From Leptospira sp. WS39.C2 (GTDB lineage: Bacteria > Spirochaetota > Leptospiria > Leptospirales > Leptospiraceae): DNA of 64,000 nucleotides. Of this stretch, positions 46,361 to 56,792 are shown in pieces (the first letter of the stretch is position 1; every line of letters starts with the position of its first letter). Position numbers and translations under genes: made by a program. Where the stretch lies: positions 1,196,001-1,260,000 of the forward strand of contig NZ_CP162142.1 in assembly GCF_040833965.1 (NCBI RefSeq), read 5' to 3'. The notes beneath the pieces were generated by a model. The model was not told the DNA's origin, searched no databases, and saw only the letters and a program-made list of their open reading frames with translations.

Positions 46361-47398
46361 TTATTTGGTTTTGTAAATGGCATCAAAGATCCCACCATCT
46401 GCAAAATGTTTTTTCTGTGCAGTGTCCCAAGTTTCCCCTAAATCGGATAGAGAAAATAATTTGAGATTGGGAAAATCTTTCGCAGAAGTTTTGGCTACTA
46501 CAGGGTCAATTGGTCTAAAAAAATGTTTTGCGATGATGGTTTGTCCCTCTTTCGTATATAAAAACTCCAAATAGGCAGTGGCTTTTTCTAAATTCCCTTT
46601 TTCTTTTGCCGTTTTTGTCACTACAGCAACAGGTGTTTCTGCTTTGATGGATTCAGAAGGATAAATTACTTCTAGGCTATTTTTCCCAGACCGCTTTTCT
46701 TCATCTAACGCTAGTTTTGCTTCGTTTTCCCAAGTGATGAGTACATCACCAATTTTGCGGTTTACGAATGTAGTGGTAGAACCGCGAGCCCCAGTATCAA
46801 GCACTGAAGTATTTTGATACAAAGCTTTGATGAACTCAGTCGCTTTTTCGTCAGACTTAAATTTTCTTTTAGCATACCCATAAGCCGCCAAGTAATTCCA
46901 ACGGGCACCACCACTTGTTTTAGGGTTTGGTGTGATCACAGAAATTCCTGGTTTCACAATATCATCCCAGTTTTTGATGTTTTTTGGATTCGATTTACGA
47001 ACAAGGAAAATGATGGTTGAGTAGTATGGTGTACTTTTATTTGGGAGTTTGGATTGCCAATTAGTTTCAATTAACTTAGATTTGCTGGCAATGCTATCGA
47101 TGTCATAAGAAAGAGCAAGGCTCACCACATCGGCATCCAAACCATCAATCACAGCTCGGGCTTGTTTCCCTGATCCTCCGTGCGATTGTTGGATCTTAAA
47201 TTCACTCCCTTTTTTCTCTTTCCATGATTTTAAGAAAGTTTTGTTGATCTCTTCATATAATTCGCGAGTTGGATCAAAGGAAACATGGAGAAAACTAGAA
47301 TCTGCGAGGAGAGAAGTCACAACCCCAATTCCTAAAAAAATGGACAATATGACAGAAAAACTCGGTCTAGATTGGAGGAATCGAGGTGTTTTTTTCAT
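46361..47398 (-). CDS. sbp: Periplasmic sulfate-binding protein
   Basis: 345 residues. A signal peptide ends near residue 32 ([18 protein letters not shown]). The mature part starts [19 protein letters not shown], the conserved opening of Sbp/CysP proteins, and contains [20 protein letters not shown] and [18 protein letters not shown], the anion-binding loops. It delivers sulfate to CysTWA. First gene of the transporter operon, divergent from fliK with about 180 bases between. Sbp and CysP are hard to tell apart by eye. Confidence 0.93.
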   Translation of the reverse strand: MKKTPRFLQSRPSFSVILSIFLGIGVVTSLLADSSFLHVSFDPTRELYEEINKTFLKSWKEKKGSEFKIQQSHGGSGKQARAVIDGLDADVVSLALSYDIDSIASKSKLIETNWQSKLPNKSTPYYSTIIFLVRKSNPKNIKNWDDIVKPGISVITPNPKTSGGARWNYLAAYGYAKRKFKSDEKATEFIKALYQNTSVLDTGARGSTTTFVNRKIGDVLITWENEAKLALDEEKRSGKNSLEVIYPSESIKAETPVAVVTKTAKEKGNLEKATAYLEFLYTKEGQTIIAKHFFRPIDPVVAKTSAKDFPNLKLFSLSDLGETWDTAQKKHFADGGIFDAIYKTK

Positions 47399-47578
47399 TT
47401 TCGGATCCTTTTGGTCAATAAATCAAACTCATCCTCCAATTTAGTGAATTTTTGTCAATGGAATTTCAAATCCTTTTTTGGATCGGAAAGTGTTTCCCGA
47501 CATAAACCAAGTAAGGAAGAAGATAATTCTCTCAAGGAAATCTGGGGAAGTTCGATCCTTAAGGGAGAAGGCACCCTT

Positions 47579-49213
47579 ATGAATGTAAAAGTTGACAAAC
47601 AAAACTTAATTCCCTTTCCACAACCTGAATTGAAGGGCAAACAAAAAGATGGTGCCGATAACAACTATTTGGCGGTGAGAGAAAGTTTTGGTGAAATTTT
47701 AGAACGAGAATTCAGCTTGTTTTCAGAAAAACCGAACTCACCAAGTGAGTGGAATCCACTCCAATTTGAAAAAAATACTTATGAGTCAACAGCTGAGGTC
47801 GTTTCAAAAATTGACTCGGAAAAACCTTACTCTTCCGATTCACTAAACCAAACCAAAGAGCAAAATACAAAACCAGATTCTAAAGAAGAAACTACGGAAG
47901 AAGATGATTTAGATCAAGATGCTTTGGAATACAGTATAGGTATTTTATCCAATCAATCTTTCTTTGATAAGAATTTGGTTCCTGCCAATGAAAGCAATGA
48001 GACCAACCAAAAAGAAAAAACAATATCACTTTCGTTACAGAAAGCTTCTGAAAAAAACATTTCCTATGGTTTAAAGGAATCTAAAAGTTTTTTAGATGAA
48101 ACAAAGAAGTTGGCGGAAAGTTTTTTTAATAATGGCCAATTGAATCTAAAGGATTCTTTATCCAACTCCAAACAAACACTCCAAGAATTGTTACCAACGA
48201 ATCTATTGCAGTTTACCAATGCACAAAAAAAGGTAACAACTGAGATTCAAGGAAAAGATCAAAAACAAAATTTATCCAATCTGTCTATAAAACTTGAAAA
48301 CACTCCAAATGGTATGACATTAGTATCTTCTGGATTCCAAAAAGAGAAAGGGATCCGTGGATTGGAAAATGAAAATCTAGGTGAATCTTCAGTTAGAAAA
48401 CTTGAAACTAAATCGAAACATTCCAAATCCCAAAAATTGGAATCCTTACATTCTGATTCCAATGTCGATAAAGATCAAAACAATGTAACTTTGACTTCTG
48501 ATAAAATGATTCGATCTCTTGGATGGAAAGAAAAAGAATTCCAAAAACAAAATGAAAACAAAAGCCAATTCCAAAATGAAAAACTAAAATTGGAATCAAA
48601 TTTTGCAAACCAAGTGCAAACAATCTCTTCTTCCAAAATGGGAGAAGAAAATGGAAGGTCTTCGGAAGACAAAGGAACTAAACAAGGATTTAACCTACAT
48701 TCGGTGGAAAACAAAATCCATTCAAAAGCGGATGGAGTAAAAAATCTTGAGAAAACTGAAAAACCAAAAGAATCCAATTTGAAACAAAATTTGGATGAAC
48801 TCATCAAACAAGCAAAGTTTGACATTGTTCAAAATGGAAAGTCAACTGCTGAAATCATAATGAACCCAAAAGAATACGGCCGACTTACCTTAAAAGTAAC
48901 AGTAGATGGGGAGAAGGTGGAAGGTAGAATTTTAGTAGAATCGGAAGAGTTACAAAAATCCTTACAAAATGAAATTCAATCTATTAAAGATAACTTAAAA
49001 GAATCTGGTCTCGACTTACAAGCGCTTATGATTGATTTGTGGGATGATGGCAATCATTTCGCAGAACGACAAAACCAGAATGAACTTTACCAAACACTGA
49101 TCGAATCTGCAAAAAACCGAGGAAAATCGGAGGTTTTGGAGAAAGAAGAGGGATTAGACCTTGATCGAATGACTCCAACACAAGAATCCAAAGTATTAGA
49201 ATTTTTCGCGTAA
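47579..49213 (+). CDS. fliK: Flagellar hook-length control protein FliK-like
   Basis: 544 residues from ATG 47579; an open frame extends upstream but is antisense to sbp. Residues 1 to about 420 are low-complexity and hydrophilic, rich in Lys, Glu, Ser, Asn and Gln, typical of the disordered ruler part. The C-terminal hook domain (about 430-510) has TAEIIMNPKEYGRLTLKVTV and EELQKSLQNEIQSIKDNLKE. It measures hook length and switches export substrate. AAGGGAG precedes the ATG. It opens a fliK-flgD-flgE operon. Confidence 0.9.
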   Translation: MNVKVDKQNLIPFPQPELKGKQKDGADNNYLAVRESFGEILEREFSLFSEKPNSPSEWNPLQFEKNTYESTAEVVSKIDSEKPYSSDSLNQTKEQNTKPDSKEETTEEDDLDQDALEYSIGILSNQSFFDKNLVPANESNETNQKEKTISLSLQKASEKNISYGLKESKSFLDETKKLAESFFNNGQLNLKDSLSNSKQTLQELLPTNLLQFTNAQKKVTTEIQGKDQKQNLSNLSIKLENTPNGMTLVSSGFQKEKGIRGLENENLGESSVRKLETKSKHSKSQKLESLHSDSNVDKDQNNVTLTSDKMIRSLGWKEKEFQKQNENKSQFQNEKLKLESNFANQVQTISSSKMGEENGRSSEDKGTKQGFNLHSVENKIHSKADGVKNLEKTEKPKESNLKQNLDELIKQAKFDIVQNGKSTAEIIMNPKEYGRLTLKVTVDGEKVEGRILVESEELQKSLQNEIQSIKDNLKESGLDLQALMIDLWDDGNHFAERQNQNELYQTLIESAKNRGKSEVLEKEEGLDLDRMTPTQESKVLEFFA

Positions 49214-49244
49214 ACAAAACATATAACTAGAAATCGAGGACAAT

Positions 49245-49823
49245 ATGCCAGACGGAATGCAAGATATTTCAACACAAAATTCAGCAAGGACCAAATACTT
49301 TGAAGGCGATAGAGGATTTAATATCCGCAAACATTTGGACCAATTAGAAAAAGAAGAAAAGAGTGGGTTAAAAGGAATCGAAATTAGAGAAAAACAAAAA
49401 GAGTTAGGTAAGGATGATTTCCTGAAACTCCTTTTGACACAACTTTCTCACCAAGATCCAACAAACCCAGTGCAAGACAAAGACTTCATTGCACAGATGG
49501 CACAATTTTCATCACTTGAACAGATGAAAAACATTTCATCTGGTATTGCTAGAATGGAATCTAAACAAAGTTATTCGGTCGTTGGGAAAATCGTATCAGG
49601 CCCAGATTTAGTGACAGGTGAAGATGTTACAGGAATTGCAGGTGCGATTCTTTTTGATAACGAAGGCAAAACTTATGTTCGTGTGAACGGTCGAATGCTC
49701 GATGTTTCAAAAATTAATTTAATCTCTGATCCAGAGTTATTAAAATCAGAAACTCAATTCCAACAACGTCCACAAGAGATTCCAAACAATACATTAAAAA
49801 AACAAGAAGCTTATCAGGATTAA
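49245..49823 (+). CDS. flgD: Flagellar hook-capping protein FlgD
   Basis: 192 residues. The N-terminal signature [20 protein letters not shown] followed by [15 protein letters not shown] is characteristic. The C-terminal part, with [17 protein letters not shown], is a short beta domain. It caps the growing hook so that FlgE can assemble. GAGGACAAT precedes ATG 49245. Confidence 0.94.
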   Translation: MPDGMQDISTQNSARTKYFEGDRGFNIRKHLDQLEKEEKSGLKGIEIREKQKELGKDDFLKLLLTQLSHQDPTNPVQDKDFIAQMAQFSSLEQMKNISSGIARMESKQSYSVVGKIVSGPDLVTGEDVTGIAGAILFDNEGKTYVRVNGRMLDVSKINLISDPELLKSETQFQQRPQEIPNNTLKKQEAYQD

Positions 49824-49861
49824 TTGAAAAAGGTCGATATAAAAAGAGAGGACAGAACGTT

Positions 49862-51256
49862 ATGATGAGATCACTTTACTCCGGTGTTTCCGGATTGAAA
49901 AACCACCAAGTTAGAATGGATGTTATTGGTAACAACATCTCTAACGTTAATACACATGGATTTAAAACAGAACGTGTTACGTTCCAAGATATGATCTCAC
50001 AAGAATTGCAAGGCGCGTCAGAACCAAACGAAAGGATTGGGGGAACAAACCCAAAACAAGTTGGTTTAGGATCACTTATTGCAGCCATTGATAAAATCAT
50101 GACACAAGGTGCCTTACAAACCACAGGTAAAAATACAGACTTAGCAGTTTCTGGTGAAGGGTTTTTCGTTGTAAAAGATGGCGACAAACAATTTTACACT
50201 CGTGCAGGTGCATTCAACGTAGATAAAAATGGTTTTTATGTAAATCCAGCTAACGGACTTAAAGTACAAGGTTGGAATTCTAGGTTAGATGAATCTGGAA
50301 ACAAATACATCAACTCAGCAGGATCTCTTGAAGACATCGTGATTCCTCTTTATTCCAAAGAACCAGCTCGGGCCACTCAAAATGTTGATTTTCAATCCAA
50401 TCTCAATGCAAGTGTAGCTGCTGTTCCACCAGATGCTACAGAAGAAGACATCCAACGTTACATTAATGATCCAGATCCTCGCCAAAGAAGAGGCCATGTA
50501 ACATCCATTAATGTTTATGATGAATTAGGAAACACTCGCCAAATGGGTGTGGAATTTTACAAAATGCGAGACAATGTTTGGAAAATGCGTTTTAAATTAG
50601 AAGATGCAAGCCAAGTGTCCGTTGATGTAAGTGGTACTGGTGGCGAAAACACAAGTGTTTCTGGAAATACAGAACTCGAAGTTTCGTTCACACCAGATGG
50701 AAAAATCATCAGTGTATCTGATGGAGTTGATTCCCAAACAACAGGTAAACTAAAAGCGGACATCTCCTTTCGTATTCCAGGAAACCCAACTGCACAAAAA
50801 TTCAGCTTAAACCTTGGGGAAGCAGGACTTGTGGGTGGTATCACTCAATTTTCTTCTGACTTTACTACCAAAGCTGTGAAACAAGATGGTTACCCAATGG
50901 GTTATATGGAATCTTTTTCCATTGATAACACAGGAACTGTCACTGGAGTGTTTTCCAATGGAGTGCGCCAACCACTTGCGCGTGTGGCACTAGCGAATTT
51001 CACAAACCCAGCGGGTCTCAATAAAGAAGGGGACACAATGTATAGTTTCTCACTCAACTCAGGAGAAGCCAACATTGGAGAAGCGGGAAGCCAAGGTCGC
51101 GGAAAAATCAATGCTGGTCTACTTGAGATGTCAAACGTTGACCTTTCTGACCAGTTTACAGATATGATCGTGACACAAAGGGGATTCCAAGCCAATTCGA
51201 GAACCATTGTGACATCTGACCAGATGATCCAAGAAGTCCTCGGTCTCAAACGATAA
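49862..51256 (+). CDS. flgE: Flagellar hook protein FlgE
   Basis: 464 residues (463 if the second ATG, 49865, is used). The N-terminal motif [20 protein letters not shown] with [15 protein letters not shown] and the C-terminal [20 protein letters not shown] form the coiled D0 domain; D1 and D2 lie between. It builds the periplasmic hook. There is no cysteine in the protein. In Treponema denticola FlgE, Lys165 and Cys178 make a lysinoalanine cross-link; counting from the second Met, this protein has Lys165 and Ser178 ([17 protein letters not shown]). GAGAGGACAG precedes the start and a terminator follows. Confidence 0.96.
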   Translation: MMRSLYSGVSGLKNHQVRMDVIGNNISNVNTHGFKTERVTFQDMISQELQGASEPNERIGGTNPKQVGLGSLIAAIDKIMTQGALQTTGKNTDLAVSGEGFFVVKDGDKQFYTRAGAFNVDKNGFYVNPANGLKVQGWNSRLDESGNKYINSAGSLEDIVIPLYSKEPARATQNVDFQSNLNASVAAVPPDATEEDIQRYINDPDPRQRRGHVTSINVYDELGNTRQMGVEFYKMRDNVWKMRFKLEDASQVSVDVSGTGGENTSVSGNTELEVSFTPDGKIISVSDGVDSQTTGKLKADISFRIPGNPTAQKFSLNLGEAGLVGGITQFSSDFTTKAVKQDGYPMGYMESFSIDNTGTVTGVFSNGVRQPLARVALANFTNPAGLNKEGDTMYSFSLNSGEANIGEAGSQGRGKINAGLLEMSNVDLSDQFTDMIVTQRGFQANSRTIVTSDQMIQEVLGLKR

Positions 51257-51268
51257 GACTAGTGGGAG

Positions 51269-51290
51269 AACGGGGGTAACCCCGTTTTTT
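51269..51290 (+). terminator. Rho-independent terminator after flgE
   Basis: AACGGGG-GTAA-CCCCGTT followed by TTTT, 13 bases past the flgE stop. It closes the fliK-flgD-flgE operon. Confidence 0.93.
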
Positions 51291-51352
51291 CCTTGAGTTC
51301 TGCAAAATTCTAATAAAACTAGGTCAAACCAAACCTTTTAGAATTTTGTCAC

Positions 51353-53698
51353 TTGTCACGTTTTCAAAAAAATACCCTCCTCGTTTTTATCCTTCTGGCA
51401 TCGGTCGCCTACGCTCCGTTATACTATTCTATTAAAAATGTCGTCAAAAAGGAATCACTTCCTATTACCTTAGAAACTCCTGAAACCGTTTTGTTTTTTA
51501 GTTTAGGAGAGTTTGATACCAAAGGGGACATGAAAGATCCTAATACGATTCGTATCTTATTTGATATGGTTAGTTTCCAATTCCAACAAACAACTGATGC
51601 AGTATATTTAGGAAAACATTTCGAACTTTCCGAATCCAAACAAAATCGAGCTGAAATCATTTTGAATGGAACTTTCCAATGGGAAGAAAATGGGATAAGT
51701 TTTACACCAAAGATTCGTTATGTGGAATCAAAATCCACTGCGAATGGAAAATCTGTATTTGTTAAATATGAAGAACGTGGATCACTTGTTTCTGCCATCC
51801 AAGTTTCACTCACACATTTGGTAAATGAAACGATTCGTTTGAATTCCCTCACCAAACGGATGCCAAATTGGAGTTATGTTCCAGAAGAACAAATTATATC
51901 CGAGTCAGATTTTGTGAAACTTTCTGAATACAATCCGAATGAAAGTATTGAAATCAGAAAAACCAAACTCACTTCTATCGATTTTAAAACAGATTTTAAA
52001 GATTGGCTACATTACAATTTTCGATTAGAAAAACAATCGGAAGAAAATTTGAAAGAAATATGGAAAGAAGTAGGTGTTAGTTCAAAAATCTCAACCTATT
52101 TAAGATCCCATATCACAAAATCTATTGCTCAATTTTATTTTGAAAAAGCAGAGTATTCAAAAGCAATAGAATACGCAAATGCTGCCAAACGGGAAAAAGA
52201 ATCTTCAAAACAAGTTTTCCATTCAGATTATGCAGATACAATTTCCCTAATTGGAAAAAGTCTAGTGTTAGATGGCAAAAAAGAGGAATCAATTTTTTAC
52301 CTAACTTCTGCAAAAAAAATCTATGAAACATTAGGGTTATCCAATGACCCACTTGGGATTCAAAATTCCTATTTTTATGGTTTGGTATTGTATGATGTTT
52401 CACAATTGGAATTATCTGCTTACGAACTTTCAAACATCCAAGGAAAGCTAAAAGATGTTTACCAAAATATTTATTTGGATTATAATTTGGCTCTCATTTT
52501 CTACCAAATGGGGCGTTATGAAGCCTGTATCAGTTTGATAAGAGAACAACGAAAAAGAATTTTTGAAACTTCGATTCCGAATTTTGACATTGCCATACAA
52601 TCTCTTTTATTGTATGGAGCAGCTGAATACCAAGTTGGGAATTGGAGTGTTGCCAAATCAGTATGGGAATCGATCGTAAATGCAAAAACTACATATTCAA
52701 TTGAAGACAAACCCTATTATCGATTTGCCAATTTTAATTTAAGTATATTAACATCGCAAAGAAATAATCCAGAACAATCAGAGATATATTACAAACAATA
52801 CGTTAAATTCACTCCTTATGGCCAAATCCAAGCATTACCATCTAATTCCAATTTTGAAATTGGGAAAGTTATTTATCCACATACTTGGACTCCACCAAAT
52901 TTGAATCTTTTTTCGGACTTAGAAGAAAAAACCATTCGATCTTATACCGGTCGGTATTTATTCCAAACCCAAGATGAAGAAATCCGAGCAAGAACTTATG
53001 AAAATCGTTTGGAAGATACAAATTTGATCCTCGATGATTTGTTAAATCCAAATGCCTATCTATCAAAATCAATGTTAATTCTTAGGAAATCATTGTTTGG
53101 TGATTCAAAAGTTTATGAAAGAGGAAACCAAATTGTATTTTTAGACATTGGTCCTGCATTAAACCATCCTGAGTATCCAGGGATAACTTCACAAGCCGTT
53201 GCGAAACATTTTCCTAAAATGGAAGTTGTATTATGGGAATTACCTGGGGAAGTAGAACTTTTTTTGAAAAAAGTAAAACCGGAATTAAAAGAAAAATTAT
53301 ACGGATTTTCCAATATTCGAATCCTTTCCGCAGATGGAGTGGGTGATTTTCAATCCGAATACAATGATCCGAACCATTGGATTCTAAGAAATCGATCCAT
53401 CCCAAGTTTGAAACATAAAACGATTGTTATACGAGCTGCGAATTCTATTGATATTTATGAACCCTATAACAAAATACAACCTCATTTCCAAAACTTGGGT
53501 AAAGAGCTAAAAGATAATCCTGTTTTGTATTTTTTCAATCGTAGTATCCTACTCAAACCAAAAGGCAAAGAAAAGTTTGTCCTCATCGGAAACCAATCCA
53601 TCCGAGGGTTCCATCATAATTTCCAAAGCCTAGACCGAAATGGGGAACCTCCTTATTCCTTACTTCCTTACACAATCAGTGAAGAGGTAAAACCATGA
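51353..53698 (+). CDS. Membrane-anchored TPR protein with methyltransferase-like C-terminal domain
   Basis: 781 residues from TTG 51353. An N-terminal hydrophobic segment (NTLLVFILLASVAYAPLYYS) is a signal or anchor. A beta-rich domain follows (about 35-165), then helical TPR-type repeats (about 255-490; KAEYSKAIEYANAAKREKES, YNLALIFYQMGRYEACISLI). Residues about 595-780 look like a class I methyltransferase of the O-methyltransferase type: IVFLDIGPALNHPEY for SAM motif I, then a Glu at the end of strand 2 (MEVVLWELPGE) and IRILSADGVGDFQSEY. A SAM enzyme outside the cytoplasm would be odd, so topology or activity is uncertain. It overlaps the next gene by four bases. Confidence 0.7.
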   Translation: MSRFQKNTLLVFILLASVAYAPLYYSIKNVVKKESLPITLETPETVLFFSLGEFDTKGDMKDPNTIRILFDMVSFQFQQTTDAVYLGKHFELSESKQNRAEIILNGTFQWEENGISFTPKIRYVESKSTANGKSVFVKYEERGSLVSAIQVSLTHLVNETIRLNSLTKRMPNWSYVPEEQIISESDFVKLSEYNPNESIEIRKTKLTSIDFKTDFKDWLHYNFRLEKQSEENLKEIWKEVGVSSKISTYLRSHITKSIAQFYFEKAEYSKAIEYANAAKREKESSKQVFHSDYADTISLIGKSLVLDGKKEESIFYLTSAKKIYETLGLSNDPLGIQNSYFYGLVLYDVSQLELSAYELSNIQGKLKDVYQNIYLDYNLALIFYQMGRYEACISLIREQRKRIFETSIPNFDIAIQSLLLYGAAEYQVGNWSVAKSVWESIVNAKTTYSIEDKPYYRFANFNLSILTSQRNNPEQSEIYYKQYVKFTPYGQIQALPSNSNFEIGKVIYPHTWTPPNLNLFSDLEEKTIRSYTGRYLFQTQDEEIRARTYENRLEDTNLILDDLLNPNAYLSKSMLILRKSLFGDSKVYERGNQIVFLDIGPALNHPEYPGITSQAVAKHFPKMEVVLWELPGEVELFLKKVKPELKEKLYGFSNIRILSADGVGDFQSEYNDPNHWILRNRSIPSLKHKTIVIRAANSIDIYEPYNKIQPHFQNLGKELKDNPVLYFFNRSILLKPKGKEKFVLIGNQSIRGFHHNFQSLDRNGEPPYSLLPYTISEEVKP

Positions 53699-54696
53699 TT
53701 TCGATTGAAATTGACGTATTTTATTTTTTCGCTTCATTGCTATTTTTATACCATTCGCTTGAGTCCTTCGATCAAAAAGAACAAAGGAATCTTTTTGTTT
53801 TCTATTGGATGGGGGTCTCTCTCCTTTTCATTTTGATTTTGGGAGCACTCCGAAAATGGGAGATTTTTATTTTTGGATGGGAAAAGGAATCAATCTTCCA
53901 TCTCCTTACAAAATCAAATTTGATTTTGTTTTTTACTCATGTTGTATTTGAAGAACGAATTTTTTCCTACAAACGAAGTATTGGTTTTATCATTCTATTA
54001 TTTTTGAGTTTCTATTTTGCCTCTTTTTTCTACTGGATTGAATCCTTCCAAATTACCTTAAATCCAGAGGACCAATCTCAGATTTTACCATTCACAATAT
54101 CGGTTGGTTCATTCATTTGGTTGCGTGAGATGTTTTGGCAAAACCCAAAGTCTCTTGAATCAAAGTTAGGAGAAGGAATTGGGCAAAACCTAATCCTTGT
54201 TTTTTTACCTTGTTTTCTATTTTTACTCTCTCCCCAAACAACGAATTATGGTTTCATTGAGTTTTTATCTTCCGTTGTCGTCATTGGTATCGCATCACTC
54301 GTAGGATTTACCTTTGTATCCCAGATTCTAAAAGAATCATTACCGAGAGAAGCGGAACTAGGAGTGTGGGTGGGAACCATTGGATTTTCTTCTGTTATTG
54401 GAGTAGATTTACTCGTGAGTCTACCGTTGTCATTCGTCTTAGGAATGTCGGCAAGAGGTCTCTATGCCTACTTAGATCAGTTGGGTTGGTCTGTTTCTGG
54501 GAAACGTGGAGTGGTTAGTTTTTTATACCCCTCCATCATCGGAATTCTTTTGCCATTTTTTGTCTTAGAGCCAAAAGACTGGAACCATGCACCCTATGTC
54601 TTGTTAGGAGTCCAAGTTCTTTATTTTTTGAGTTTTTATTTGGTTTCAAGTTTAGTTTTTGGGCTTCTACTTCTCTCCAAACCAAAGTCAGACTAA
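53695..54696 (+). CDS. Polytopic membrane protein of unknown function
   Basis: 333 residues with about nine hydrophobic helices. Weak resemblance to cation/proton antiporter folds: a repeated Gly/Ser-rich helix pair (LGVWVGTIGFSSVIGVDLLV; LPLSFVLGMSARGLYAYLDQ) includes an acidic residue within the membrane. I do not assign a function. ATG 53695 overlaps the stop of the TPR/methyltransferase-like gene (ATGA), which makes a functional pair probable. Confidence 0.7.
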   Translation: MISIEIDVFYFFASLLFLYHSLESFDQKEQRNLFVFYWMGVSLLFILILGALRKWEIFIFGWEKESIFHLLTKSNLILFFTHVVFEERIFSYKRSIGFIILLFLSFYFASFFYWIESFQITLNPEDQSQILPFTISVGSFIWLREMFWQNPKSLESKLGEGIGQNLILVFLPCFLFLLSPQTTNYGFIEFLSSVVVIGIASLVGFTFVSQILKESLPREAELGVWVGTIGFSSVIGVDLLVSLPLSFVLGMSARGLYAYLDQLGWSVSGKRGVVSFLYPSIIGILLPFFVLEPKDWNHAPYVLLGVQVLYFLSFYLVSSLVFGLLLLSKPKSD

Positions 54697-54747
54697 AATT
54701 TTGAAAAAACAATCGACAGTGAATTTTTTGCTGTCGATAGTATTTCT

Positions 54748-56721
54748 GTGAACCAATCTTCGGATTCGAAATACATCATCACGGATGACCCTTTTTTTGA
54801 AGGTAAAATTGCCGATTATTCTAAAAAACTAAAAACGAAAGTTCTTTCCCTTTCAGAGTTATTGACTACTGATTTTGATTCACAGGGAAAAATCATAAAA
54901 GTCCTATTTTACATCTCTCGTTATGAGGTGGAAAAAAAACACAAAGAAATCCATCAATTTTTAAAAGAACATCCTACGATAATGTCCAATATCATCGTTC
55001 GAGCACCTATCGACTACACTGGTTATATGGCTTTGTCGATAGAAGAAGATTTGTTTTTTACTAACGTGCCTGATGATGCTCCATTGGTTTACCTAATTAA
55101 AAATTTGGTAAATGCATTTACAAGCCTTCAGATGATTGTTGATAAGTTTGAACTTCAAAAACGAATCAATGTATCCACAAATGAAATTTCGAAATTAACT
55201 AAAATTGGTATTAGTTTAGCCAATGAAAAAGATTTCACAAAACTACTTCGTGATATTTTGAATTCAGCACGTGAAATTTCGAATTCCGATTCTGGGTCCT
55301 TATATTTGGTGGAAAAAGATGAAAGAGGTAATCCAAGAAATTTACGTTTTAAAATTTCAGCATTGGATTTGAATAGTGATGAATTTATCCTCCCCATCAA
55401 TAAAAAAAGTATCGCGGGATATGTTGCCTTTACTGGGAAACAATTAAACATTCCCAATGTTTATGAACTTTCTGGGAAAGAAGAATATAAGTTTAATAGT
55501 GATTTTGATCGAATGAGTAATTATTACTCTAAATCAATGTTGGTGGTTCCGATGAAAGACCACCATGATGAAGTAGTCGGTGTAATCCAACTCATCAATC
55601 GTAAAAAAAATTTCCAAACCAAACTTACTTTAGATGAAATGAAATCGAATTCGATTTTGGATTATGATAAATACTCTGAAGAACTTGTGATGGCAGTTGC
55701 AGGACAAGCGGCAGTTGCCATACAAAATAATAATTTGGTTCACGACATTGAAACATTATTTGAAGGCTTTGTGACTGCGAGTGTTTCCGCAATTGAATCA
55801 CGGGACCCAACTACATCTGGTCATTCGTTTCGTGTTGCCCAATACACTGTAGGTCTAGCAGAGTCAGTAAATGGAGTCCAAGTTGGACGATTTAAAGATG
55901 TCCATTTTAATGAATCTCAAATTAAAGAAATCCGATACGCTTCCTTATTACATGATTTTGGAAAAGTTGGGGTTCGTGAGAAAGTATTAGTTAAGGCTAA
56001 AAAATTAGAAGATTATGAATTGGATCTCATTCGTTGGCGATTCCAGTTCATTTTAAAAGATGTCGAAGCGAAATTAGCTCAAAAAAAAATTGAATACCTG
56101 AAAAAACACGGTAACAATGGTTATCCGCAATTTGAAAAATCAATCGAATTGGAATATGTTTTAGAAAAAGAGAAATTGGAAGAAATGGTACGTGTCATTA
56201 CTGATTCCAATGAACCAACAATTTTAGAAGAGGGAAATTCCAACTTTTTAGAAGAAATTTCCAAAATGAGTTATCATACTACTGAAGGAAACCAGTTGAG
56301 TTTACTCTTACCAAAAGAGTTTAGTTTTTTATCTATCCGTCGGGGATCATTGGATTTTGAAGAACGTCGGGAAATTGAATCTCACGTAGAACATACATTT
56401 CAATTTTTATCGAAAATCCCTTGGACAAGAGAACTCAAAATGGTTCCAAGTATTGCTCATGGTCACCATGAAAAATTAAATGGTTCAGGATACCCACGGG
56501 GTCTGTCTGCTGTAGAAATTCCTGTCCAAGCCAAAATGATGGCAATCGCTGATATTTTTGATGCATTGACGGACCAAGATCGTCCTTACAAAAAAGCAGT
56601 ACCACTTGATCGGGCTTTTGATATTCTGAAAATGGAAGTTCGGGACCAACACATCGATGGAGACTTACTTGATCTCTTCATTGAAAGCCGGGCCTTCGAA
56701 AAAATTCAGCACAAACGATAA
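54748..56721 (+). CDS. GAF and HD-GYP domain protein, probable cyclic-di-GMP phosphodiesterase
   Basis: 657 residues from GTG 54748. A GAF sensor domain lies at about 150-330 ([38 protein letters not shown]). The HD part starts near 350 ([33 protein letters not shown] near 401) and the GYP part is [16 protein letters not shown] near 572. Metal ligands are retained. About 100 extra, mostly helical residues separate HD and GYP, more than in typical HD-GYP proteins. It probably hydrolyses cyclic-di-GMP in the cytoplasm in response to a ligand of GAF. Confidence 0.88.
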   Translation: MNQSSDSKYIITDDPFFEGKIADYSKKLKTKVLSLSELLTTDFDSQGKIIKVLFYISRYEVEKKHKEIHQFLKEHPTIMSNIIVRAPIDYTGYMALSIEEDLFFTNVPDDAPLVYLIKNLVNAFTSLQMIVDKFELQKRINVSTNEISKLTKIGISLANEKDFTKLLRDILNSAREISNSDSGSLYLVEKDERGNPRNLRFKISALDLNSDEFILPINKKSIAGYVAFTGKQLNIPNVYELSGKEEYKFNSDFDRMSNYYSKSMLVVPMKDHHDEVVGVIQLINRKKNFQTKLTLDEMKSNSILDYDKYSEELVMAVAGQAAVAIQNNNLVHDIETLFEGFVTASVSAIESRDPTTSGHSFRVAQYTVGLAESVNGVQVGRFKDVHFNESQIKEIRYASLLHDFGKVGVREKVLVKAKKLEDYELDLIRWRFQFILKDVEAKLAQKKIEYLKKHGNNGYPQFEKSIELEYVLEKEKLEEMVRVITDSNEPTILEEGNSNFLEEISKMSYHTTEGNQLSLLLPKEFSFLSIRRGSLDFEERREIESHVEHTFQFLSKIPWTRELKMVPSIAHGHHEKLNGSGYPRGLSAVEIPVQAKMMAIADIFDALTDQDRPYKKAVPLDRAFDILKMEVRDQHIDGDLLDLFIESRAFEKIQHKR

Positions 56722-56792
56722 AAAAAACCTGAAAAAAAGTTCGTCTTTTAAGGCACCTCCGAAACTTCTGTGTCTAAGCACTAGGAGGAGAC

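Noticed and set aside
47372..47578. N-terminal extension of FliK
   Set aside because: It is partly antisense to the sbp start and its sequence is unlike the hydrophilic FliK; ATG 47579 has a ribosome-binding site.
48000..48830. Repetitive Lys/Gln/Asn-rich coding sequence in fliK
   Set aside because: It looks repeat-like but has no exact tandem units; low complexity is normal for the FliK ruler region.
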